Of a DNA stretch of 44,029 nucleotides, positions 17,724 through 24,685 are shown piece by piece. This DNA is from Acidobacteriota bacterium (GTDB lineage: Bacteria > Acidobacteriota > Polarisedimenticolia > J045), in assembly GCA_017994815.1 (NCBI GenBank), contig JAGOJY010000035.1:1-44029 (forward strand), read 5' to 3'. The number at the start of each line of letters is the position of its first letter. Within the stretch, counting starts at the first letter, position 1. The position numbers were made by a program, and so were the translations under genes. The notes beneath the pieces are model-generated. The model was not told where the DNA came from and did no database searches. It saw only the letters and a list, made by a program, of their open reading frames with translations.

Positions 17724-18699
17724 GATGACGATGGTGCAGTCGATCAACCTCGCGCTGCACCAGGAGATGGAGCGCGACCCGTCGGTGCTGGTGATGGGCG
17801 AAGACGTCGGCATCAACGAGGGCGTGTTCCGCGTCACCGCCGGCCTGCACAACAAGTTCGGCAGCCGGCGCGTGATCGACACCCCGCTCTCGGAGGCCGG
17901 GATCCTCGGCACCGCCGTCGGGATGGCGCTGGCCGGCCTGCGGCCCGTGGCCGAGATGCAGTTCGACGGTTTCTCGTACCTGATGCTGGGGCAACTCGAG
18001 GGCCACGCCTCGCGCTTCCGCTCCCGCACCCACGGGCACTACACCTGTCCGCTCGTCGTGCGCTTCCCGTACGGTGGCGGCGTGCGCGCGTTGGAGCACC
18101 ACTCCGAGGCGCGCGAGTCGCTGTACGCGCTGATGCCAGGGGTCAAGGTGGTGATCCCGTCGGGGCCGCGCAACGCGCGCGCGCTGCTCGTGGCCGCGAT
18201 CCGCGATCCCGACGCGGTGGTCTTCATGGAGCCGAAGCGCTCGTACCGGGCGTTCCGCGAGGACGTGCCGGAGGACGAGGAGCTCGTCGAGATCGGCCGC
18301 TCCGAGGTCGTGCACGAGGGGCACGACCTGACCGTCGTGAGCTGGGGCGCGATGATGCGCCCGACGCTGCAGGCGGTCGCCGAGTTGCAGGAGCGGCGCG
18401 GGATCGCCATCGAGCTGATCGACCTGTTGTCGATCCGGCCGCTGGACTCGGCGCCGATCATCGCCTCGGTGCGCAAGACCGGCCGCATCGCCGTGGTCCA
18501 GGAAGGGCCGCGCTACTTCAGCGTCGCCTCGGAGGTGATCGCGCGGATCAACGATGACGCGCTGATGTACCTGCAGGCGCCGGTCAAGCGCATCACCGGC
18601 TACGACGTGGTCACGCCGTACTTCAATCGCGAGGAGCACTACATCCCGGACGTGGCGCGCATCCGGCGCGGACTGGAAGAAGTGCTCGACTTTGCGTGA
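17716..18699 (+). CDS. pdhB: Pyruvate dehydrogenase E1 component, beta subunit
   Basis: 327 residues, the standard length. Transketolase-like pyrimidine-binding domain with VMGEDVGINEGVFRVTAGL and DTPLSEAGILGTAVGMALAGLRPVAEMQF, followed by the C-terminal domain with ELIDLLSIRPLD and a late VKRITGYDVVTPYF. The Glu that activates thiamine diphosphate lies in the SEAGI segment. It forms the alpha2-beta2 heterotetramer with PdhA. The start overlaps the end of pdhA by 8 nt, and the E2 gene follows after 46 nt. A branched-chain 2-oxoacid role cannot be fully excluded. Confidence 0.93.
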   Translation: MPKMTMVQSINLALHQEMERDPSVLVMGEDVGINEGVFRVTAGLHNKFGSRRVIDTPLSEAGILGTAVGMALAGLRPVAEMQFDGFSYLMLGQLEGHASRFRSRTHGHYTCPLVVRFPYGGGVRALEHHSEARESLYALMPGVKVVIPSGPRNARALLVAAIRDPDAVVFMEPKRSYRAFREDVPEDEELVEIGRSEVVHEGHDLTVVSWGAMMRPTLQAVAELQERRGIAIELIDLLSIRPLDSAPIIASVRKTGRIAVVQEGPRYFSVASEVIARINDDALMYLQAPVKRITGYDVVTPYFNREEHYIPDVARIRRGLEEVLDFA

Positions 18700-18745
18700 A
18701 GACGCGGGGGCGGCCGCGCCGCCGCCGACATTGACGGAGAGGCAC

Positions 18746-20146
18746 ATGTACGAGTTCAAGCTGCCGGACCTCGGCGAGGGCATCCACGAAGGCGAGCTTC
18801 TGAAGTGGCACGTGCAGCCGGGCGAGTCGATCCGCGAAGACGATCCGCTCGTCGACGTGGAGACCGACAAGGCCGCGGTGACGATCCCGTCCCCGCGCGG
18901 CGGCAAGGTCGTGAGCGTCGCCGGCGGCGCGGGCGACACGGTGAAGGTGGGACAGGTGCTGGCGGTGATCGAGGACGCCGCCGCGCCCGGGCCCGCGCCC
19001 GAGCAGACGCGCGCCACGCGCGACGTGCCGGCGGCCAAGGCGCCGCGGCCGCAGGACCTGCCGCCATCGCCGCCGGCCCCGGCGAAGAGCACGGCCAAGC
19101 CGGCGGCGCCCGCCCCGCGCCCCGCCGCGCAGCCGGTGCCCGAGCGCGGCTCCGCCGCGGCGCCGGCACCGGTCGCCGCCGCGTCGAGCGGCCCGGTCGT
19201 CGCGGCCCCGGCAACGCGCCGGCTCGCCCGCGAGATGGGAATCGACCTCAAGCTCGTGGCCGGCAGCGGCCCGGCGGGACGCATCACGCCCGAGGACGTG
19301 CGGCAGTTCGCCGCCGGCCGCCCCGCCGCCGGCACGCCCGAAGTCGAGGACGAGGAGCCGGCCGCGCCCGCCACGATCGGCGGCGGCGCCTCGCCGATCC
19401 CGTTCTACGAGCTGGAGCAGCTGCCGGATTTCAGCCAGTGGGGACCGGTCGAACGCGAGCCGGTGCGCTCGATCCGCCGCAAGACCGCCCGCAAGATGGT
19501 CACCTCGATGGTCCTCGTCCCGCACGTCACGCACATGGACGAGGCCGACGTCACCGAGCTGGACGAGTTCCGGCGCCGCGAGCGCGAGCGCCGCTCGGGC
19601 AAGCCCGGCGAGAAGCTCTCGCTCCTGCCGTTCGCCGTCAAGGCGGTCGCCGCGGTGCTCGAGCAGTTCCCGATGCTCAACGCCAGCATCGACCCGCAGC
19701 GCGAGGAGATCGTCTACAAGAAGTACTACAACATCGGCATCGCGCTCGACACGCCCAAGGGCCTGATGGTGCCGGTGATCAAGGACGCCGACCGCAAGAC
19801 GATCCTCGAGATCGCGATCGAGATCGAGCAGCTGGCGCTGCGCGGCCGCGCCGGCGCGATCGACGTGGGCGACCTGCGCGGCGGGACGTTCACCATCACC
19901 AACGTCGGCTCGATCGGCGGGACCGGGCTGATCCCGACCATCAACTACCCCGAGGTGGCGATCCTCGGCATGGGCCGGGCGGCCAAGCGGCCGGTGGTGC
20001 AGGACGACGATCTGGCGATTCGCACCATGCTGCCGCTGACGCTGACGTTCGATCACCGCATCGCCGACGGGGCCGGCGCCGCGCGCTTCATGAACGAGCT
20101 CGTCCGGCGCCTCTCCGAGCCGCTCGCCTGGCTGTTGGAGTTCTGA
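18746..20146 (+). CDS. pdhC: Dihydrolipoyl acetyltransferase (E2 of pyruvate dehydrogenase)
   Basis: 466 residues. One lipoyl domain (1-76) with lipoylated K42 in VETDKAAVTIP; a long Ala/Pro-rich swinging linker (about 78-152); an E3/E1-binding domain (about 153-190, ATRRLAREMGIDL); a second acidic linker; and a catalytic CAT-like domain (about 235-466) with active-site H437 and D441 in DHRIADG. Transfers acetyl from lipoate to CoA and forms the core of the complex. A GGAGAGG site precedes ATG 18746. The E3 gene starts 1 nt after its stop codon. Confidence 0.95.
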   Translation: MYEFKLPDLGEGIHEGELLKWHVQPGESIREDDPLVDVETDKAAVTIPSPRGGKVVSVAGGAGDTVKVGQVLAVIEDAAAPGPAPEQTRATRDVPAAKAPRPQDLPPSPPAPAKSTAKPAAPAPRPAAQPVPERGSAAAPAPVAAASSGPVVAAPATRRLAREMGIDLKLVAGSGPAGRITPEDVRQFAAGRPAAGTPEVEDEEPAAPATIGGGASPIPFYELEQLPDFSQWGPVEREPVRSIRRKTARKMVTSMVLVPHVTHMDEADVTELDEFRRRERERRSGKPGEKLSLLPFAVKAVAAVLEQFPMLNASIDPQREEIVYKKYYNIGIALDTPKGLMVPVIKDADRKTILEIAIEIEQLALRGRAGAIDVGDLRGGTFTITNVGSIGGTGLIPTINYPEVAILGMGRAAKRPVVQDDDLAIRTMLPLTLTFDHRIADGAGAARFMNELVRRLSEPLAWLLEF

Positions 20147-20147
20147 G

Positions 20148-21572
20148 ATGGTCATGGGAAGCCTGAGCCAGGAGGCCGAAGTCGTCGTCATCGGCGGCGG
20201 CCCCGGGGGCTACGTCGCCGCGATCCGCGCCGCGGACCTCGGCAAGGAAGTGCTGGTCGTCGAGCAGCGGGAGAAGCTCGGCGGCGTCTGCCTGCTCGAG
20301 GGGTGCATCCCGTCCAAGGCGCTGATCCACGCCGTCGAGACGATCGAGGCGGCGCGCGCGGCGAAGAAGATGGGGATCACCTTCGGGGAGGCGCAGATCG
20401 ACGCCGCGGCGCTGCGCAAGTGGACCGGCTCGGTGGTGGACGGCCTGTCCGGCGGCGTGGCCCAGCTGTTCAAGAACCGCGGCATCGAGGTGGTCAAGGG
20501 CCGCGCGCGCTTCGAGGGGCCGGGCCGGCTCGCGCTCGAGGGATCGGACGTCGCCTCGGTCAGCTACCGCCACTGCATCATCGCGACCGGCTCGCGGCCC
20601 TCGCGCCTGCCGCTCGGCGGGGACCTGCCCGTCTGGAGTTCGACCGAGGCGGTCGCGCTGCCGGAGATCCCGCAGAAGCTCCTGGTCGTCGGCGGCGGGT
20701 ACATCGGTCTCGAGCTGGGGCTGGTCTACGCCGGGCTCGGCTCGCGCGTCAGCGTGGTGGAGCTTCTGCCGAACCTCCTGACCGGCGCCGACCAGGACCT
20801 GGTCAACGTCGTGCACAAGTCGGCCGCGCGGCGGCTGGACGAGATCCTGCTGGAGTCCAAGGTCGTCGGCCTGCAGAAGAGCGAGGCCGGGGTCGCGGTC
20901 TCGATCGAGCACGCTGGCCAGACCGCGGTCCGCGAGTACACGCACGTGCTGGTCGCGGTCGGGCGGCGGCCGAACACCGACGAGCTCGGGCTGGACCGGC
21001 TCGGGGTGCAGCCGGGCAAGTCCGGGCTGCTCGAGGTCGGGCCGGACCTGCGCGTCGGGCCGGAGAACGTGTTCGCGATCGGCGACGTGACGCCGGGCCC
21101 GATGCTCGCGCACCGCGCGAGCCGCCAGGGCAAGGTCGCGGCCGAGATCATCGCCGGGCGTCCCGCGCTGTTCGACAACGTGGCCGTCCCGGCGGTGGTG
21201 TTCACCGATCCCGAGATCGCGTGGGCCGGCCTGACGGAGGCCGAGGCCAAGGAGCGCGGCGTGGCGTTCACGATCGGCCGCTTCCCGCTGAGCGCCCTCG
21301 GCCGGGCGCGCACCATGGGCCGCACCGAGGGGCTGGCCAAGGTGCTGGCGGACCCGCAGAGCGGGCTCGTGCTCGGCGTCGGTCTCGTCGGGCCGCACGC
21401 GTCGGACCTGATCGCGGAGGCCGTGCTGGCGCTCGAGATGGGGGCCACGATCGAGGACCTCGCGGTCGCGATCCACCCGCACCCGACGCTCTCCGAGTCG
21501 CTGATGGAAGCCGCGGAGGTCGCCGCGGGCGAGGCGGTCCACATCGCCGTGCGCAAACCCGCGCGGACGTGA
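20148..21572 (+). CDS. lpdA: Dihydrolipoamide dehydrogenase (E3)
   Basis: 474 residues. FAD-binding GGGPGGY, redox-active disulfide C48/C53 in GGVCLLEGCIPSKA, NAD-binding VVGGGYIGLELG, the FAD motif VFAIGDV and the C-terminal interface with the His-Glu pair in HPHPTLSE. All catalytic residues are present. It reoxidises dihydrolipoyl E2 with NAD. It starts 1 nt after the E2 stop; the ATG at 20154 is a possible alternative. The lipoate-ligase-like gene overlaps its stop codon as GTGA. Confidence 0.95.
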   Translation: MVMGSLSQEAEVVVIGGGPGGYVAAIRAADLGKEVLVVEQREKLGGVCLLEGCIPSKALIHAVETIEAARAAKKMGITFGEAQIDAAALRKWTGSVVDGLSGGVAQLFKNRGIEVVKGRARFEGPGRLALEGSDVASVSYRHCIIATGSRPSRLPLGGDLPVWSSTEAVALPEIPQKLLVVGGGYIGLELGLVYAGLGSRVSVVELLPNLLTGADQDLVNVVHKSAARRLDEILLESKVVGLQKSEAGVAVSIEHAGQTAVREYTHVLVAVGRRPNTDELGLDRLGVQPGKSGLLEVGPDLRVGPENVFAIGDVTPGPMLAHRASRQGKVAAEIIAGRPALFDNVAVPAVVFTDPEIAWAGLTEAEAKERGVAFTIGRFPLSALGRARTMGRTEGLAKVLADPQSGLVLGVGLVGPHASDLIAEAVLALEMGATIEDLAVAIHPHPTLSESLMEAAEVAAGEAVHIAVRKPART

Positions 21573-22210
21573 TCGACGTCCGGCCGTACGACGCCGACGC
21601 CGACCTCGTCGCCACCGCGGCGGCCGGCGAGGCTCGCCTGCGGGTCGCGCGACCGGCAGCGACGTTCGTGGTGCTCGGAGCCGGCAGCCATCCCGACGTC
21701 GAGCTGCACCTGGGCGCGGTCCGGGAGGATCGCGTGCCCGTGTTCCGGCGGCCGGGGGGCGGCTGCGCGGTCGTGCTCGACCCGGGCAACGTCGTGGTCT
21801 CGGTGGCCGCGCCGGCGCGCGCGGTGCCCGGGATCCGCTCGGCGTTCGAGCGCATCTCGGCCTGGCTCATCGCGGCGCTCGCCGAGTGCGGTGTTCCCGG
21901 CATCGAGATGGCGGGCGTCTCGGACCTCGCGCTCGGCGATCGCAAGGTCGCGGGCGCGGCGATCCAGCGCGGCCGCGATGCCCTGTACTACAGCGCGAGC
22001 ATCCTCGTGGACCCGCGGCTCGAGTCGATCGAACGCTACCTGCGGCACCCGCCGCGCGAGCCGGAGTACCGCCGCGGCCGCCGCCACCGCGACTTCCTGC
22101 GGCCGCTTTCGGCCGTGAACCGGTCGTGGACCGCCGAAACGTTCCGAGCGATTTTGGATTCTCGACTACAGCTGCGAAGGCTTTCGGTGGAGGCCCGGCT
22201 GGCGCCTTAG
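21569..22210 (+). CDS. Lipoate-protein ligase / octanoyltransferase family protein
   Basis: 213 residues. Signature segments are VFRRPGGGCAVVLDPGNVVVSV, corresponding to the RR-x-(S/P)GGG lipoyl-AMP loop, and GVSDLALGDRKVAGAA with the conserved Lys. Its length fits the single catalytic domain without the C-terminal accessory domain of E. coli LplA. It probably attaches octanoyl or lipoyl groups to K42 of the neighbouring E2. The first codons (VIDVRPYDADADLV) show no long N-terminal extension, and the GTG overlaps the lpdA stop codon. Which of ligase or transferase it is cannot be decided here. Confidence 0.85.
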   Translation: MIDVRPYDADADLVATAAAGEARLRVARPAATFVVLGAGSHPDVELHLGAVREDRVPVFRRPGGGCAVVLDPGNVVVSVAAPARAVPGIRSAFERISAWLIAALAECGVPGIEMAGVSDLALGDRKVAGAAIQRGRDALYYSASILVDPRLESIERYLRHPPREPEYRRGRRHRDFLRPLSAVNRSWTAETFRAILDSRLQLRRLSVEARLAP

Positions 22211-22252
22211 ACATAACAGGAAAGTAAGGATGATCCGATAGCTAGGCGCCTG

Positions 22253-22258
22253 TAGAAT
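22253..22258 (+). promoter_or_regulatory. -10 element of the citrate synthase gene
   Basis: TAGAAT, five of six matches, about 80 nt before ATG 22340. The -35 region is unclear. This allows citrate synthase to be made apart from the pyruvate dehydrogenase operon. Confidence 0.45.
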
Positions 22259-22339
22259 GCCTAATCCGTTTGTCGTTCGACTCGGCGGCGGTGGTGTCGC
22301 AGGGGCGAAGACCGTCTGACGCGAGCACAGGAGGTAAGG

Positions 22340-23620
22340 ATGGCCCGGCTGCAGGAGAAGCTACGGGAGAAGATCCCGGCGTGGCGCGACCGCTTCAAGA
22401 CCGTCGTCAAGGAGCACGGCGCCAAGGTCGTCTCGCAGGTCACCGTCGAGCAACTCTACGGCGGCATGCGCGGTGTGAAGGTGATGATCTGCGACACCTC
22501 CGACGTTCCGCCGGACCGCGGACTGATCATCCGCGGCATCCCGGTCGGTGAGCTGACCGGGAAGCTCCCGGAGGAAGTGCTGTACCTGCTGCTGACCGGG
22601 GAGTTGCCGGACGCCGAGGGGCTCGCCGACCTGCAGCGCGAGCTGAACGCGCGCGCCGGCGTGCCGAAGTACGTGTGGAACGTGCTCGACGCGATGCCCT
22701 CGGACTCCCACCCGATGTGCATGCTCTCCACGGCGATCCTGACCATGGAGCGCGAGAGCGTCTTCCGCAAGCGCTACGACGAAGGGATGAAGAAGGACAC
22801 CTACTGGGAGGCGGCGCTGGAAGACGCGCTGACGCTCCTCGCGCGCCTGCCGGAACTCGCCGCGGGCGTGTACCGCGTGCGCTACAACAAGGGTGACCGC
22901 ATCGCGCACAACCCGAAGCTCGACTGGGGCGCCAACTACGCGGCGATGCTCGGCATCCCGGACCCGCGCGGCGAGTGGACCGAGCTGATGCGGTTGTACC
23001 TCGTGCTGCACTGCGACCACGAGGGCGGCAACGTCTCGGCCCTGACCACGCACACCGTCGCCAGCGCGCTGTCCGACATCTACTACGCCGGGTCCGCCGG
23101 GCTCAACGGGCTGGCCGGCCCGCTGCACGGTCTGGCCAACCAGGAGTGCCTGAAGTGGGTGCTGATGGTGCGCGACAAGTTCGGCGGCGCGCCGACCCAC
23201 GAGCAGCTGAAGAACTTCGCCTGGGAGACGCTGAACGCCGGGCGCGTGGTGCCGGGCTACGGCCACGCCGTCCTGCGCGTGACCGATCCGCGCTTCGACG
23301 CTTTCCGCGCCTTCGGCAAGAAGTACATGAGCGACGACCCGGTGTTCCAGATCGTGGACCGGGTGTTCGAGACGGTGCCGGACGTCCTCAAGCAGGTGCA
23401 GAAAATCAAGGACCCGTGGCCCAACGTCGACGCCGGCAGCGGTGCGCTGCTGTACCACTACGGCATGACCGAGTTCGACTACTACACGGTGCTGTTCGCC
23501 GTTTCGCGCGGGATGGGCGTGCTGTCGCAGGTCGTGATCAACCGCGCGATGGGCATGCCGATCGTGCGGCCGAAGTCGGTCACCACCGACTGGGTCGAGA
23601 AGACCGCGCCGACACTGTGA
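22340..23620 (+). CDS. gltA: Citrate synthase, mitochondrial-type
   Basis: 426 residues. Condenses acetyl-CoA and oxaloacetate, directly downstream of the genes that make acetyl-CoA. Catalytic H263 (LAGPLHGLANQE), H309 (GYGHAVLR) and D364 (PNVDAGSG) are all visible. Segments such as MRLYLVLHCDHEGGNVSA, TYWEAALEDALTLLARLPELA, WGANYAAMLGIPDP and VPGYGHAVLR are close to animal and fungal mitochondrial citrate synthases rather than to the NADH-sensitive hexameric GltA of enterobacteria, so a dimer without NADH control is expected. GGAGG precedes ATG 22340. A strong terminator follows. Confidence 0.94.
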   Translation: MARLQEKLREKIPAWRDRFKTVVKEHGAKVVSQVTVEQLYGGMRGVKVMICDTSDVPPDRGLIIRGIPVGELTGKLPEEVLYLLLTGELPDAEGLADLQRELNARAGVPKYVWNVLDAMPSDSHPMCMLSTAILTMERESVFRKRYDEGMKKDTYWEAALEDALTLLARLPELAAGVYRVRYNKGDRIAHNPKLDWGANYAAMLGIPDPRGEWTELMRLYLVLHCDHEGGNVSALTTHTVASALSDIYYAGSAGLNGLAGPLHGLANQECLKWVLMVRDKFGGAPTHEQLKNFAWETLNAGRVVPGYGHAVLRVTDPRFDAFRAFGKKYMSDDPVFQIVDRVFETVPDVLKQVQKIKDPWPNVDAGSGALLYHYGMTEFDYYTVLFAVSRGMGVLSQVVINRAMGMPIVRPKSVTTDWVEKTAPTL

Positions 23621-23626
23621 TCGAGC

Positions 23627-23681
23627 GGGGACGGTCTGCGCCGACCGCCTTGGGAGGTCAGGGCAGACCGTCCCCGTTTTT
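23627..23681 (+). terminator. Intrinsic terminator after citrate synthase
   Basis: Arms GGGGACGGTCTGC (23627-23639) and GCAGACCGTCCCC (23663-23675) pair perfectly over 13 bp and are followed by G and five T. The loop of 23 nt has a weak inner pairing. The right arm overlaps the last codons and stop codon of the convergent transporter gene. Confidence 0.85.
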
Positions 23682-24596
23682 CGCGCTGCGGATGGACGAG
23701 GCCTCGATGAAGATCTGGCGGATGTCGGGGTGCTCGGCGCGGATCGCGTTTTCCAGGCGCGTCACCGCGGCCTCGACCTGGGCCAGCGTCAACCCCTGTC
23801 GGAACGTGATCCCGAGATTGAGCAGCACGTCGTGCGGGCCGAGGTGCATCGTCAGCGGCCGCTCGACGCGCTCGACCGCCGGGTCCGCCGTCGCGACCTG
23901 GACGATGTGTTCGATTTGTTCCGGGTCGGCGCTCTCGCCGACGAGCAGGCCCCGGCTCTCGTAGGCCAGGAACACCGCCACGCCGCACAGCATCGCGCCG
24001 ATGGCGATCGACGCCGCGCCGTCCAGCGCCGGCATGTCGAGCTGGCGGCCGAGGAACACGCCCAAGAACGCCAGCACCAGCCCGAGCAGCGCCGCGCTGT
24101 CCTCGAACAGCACGGTGTAGATCGTCGGATCCTTGCTGCGCCGCACGGCTTGCAGGAAGCCGAGCGCGCGGCGCCGGCCGCGGCCGAACTCGCGGAACGC
24201 GATCGTCCACGACGCGCCCTCGAACAGCATGGCCAGGCCGAGGACGACGTAATTCCAGGTCGGGTCGCCGGGTTCGGAGCGGTGCACGATGTGGATCACG
24301 CCTTCGTAGATCGACATCCCGCCGCCGACGCCGAAGATGATCATCGCGACGATCAGGGACCAGAAGTACAGCTCCTTGCCGTGGCCGAACGGATGGTGCT
24401 CGTCGGGCGGCCTCTCGCTGCGGTGGATGCCGAACAAGAGCAGCAGCGAGTTACCGCTGTCCACGACCGAGTGGATCCCTTCCGACAGCATCGCCGAGCT
24501 GCCGGTGAACGCCGCGGCGGTGAACTTGCTGATCGCGATCAGGGTGTTCGCGACGACGGCCCCGTAGACGGTCAGCTTGGACGAGTGATCGGCCAT
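23658..24596 (-). CDS. Cation diffusion facilitator (CDF) metal transporter
   Basis: 312 residues. Six membrane helices followed by a cytoplasmic dimerisation domain (about 215-310). Metal-binding H42 and D46 lie in SEGIHSVVDSGN of helix 2; the loop DEHHPFGHGKELYFW is typical; helix 5 begins LFEDSAALLGL, where the usual HxxxD-type partner is an Asp with a preceding Glu. It exports divalent metals, Zn or Fe/Mn, in exchange for protons; specificity is not evident. The start at ATG 24596 is a few bases after TAGACT. The last codons lie inside the citrate synthase terminator hairpin. Confidence 0.9.
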   Translation of the reverse strand: MADHSSKLTVYGAVVANTLIAISKFTAAAFTGSSAMLSEGIHSVVDSGNSLLLLFGIHRSERPPDEHHPFGHGKELYFWSLIVAMIIFGVGGGMSIYEGVIHIVHRSEPGDPTWNYVVLGLAMLFEGASWTIAFREFGRGRRRALGFLQAVRRSKDPTIYTVLFEDSAALLGLVLAFLGVFLGRQLDMPALDGAASIAIGAMLCGVAVFLAYESRGLLVGESADPEQIEHIVQVATADPAVERVERPLTMHLGPHDVLLNLGITFRQGLTLAQVEAAVTRLENAIRAEHPDIRQIFIEASSIRSAKNGDGLP

Positions 24597-24685
24597 GGCG
24601 GGACAGTCTAAGCCCGCGCCCGGCCGCCTGGCGGCCGCCCGACGAACTTCAGCCGCCGGGGTCGACCGTGGCCGTGGATCCCCGG

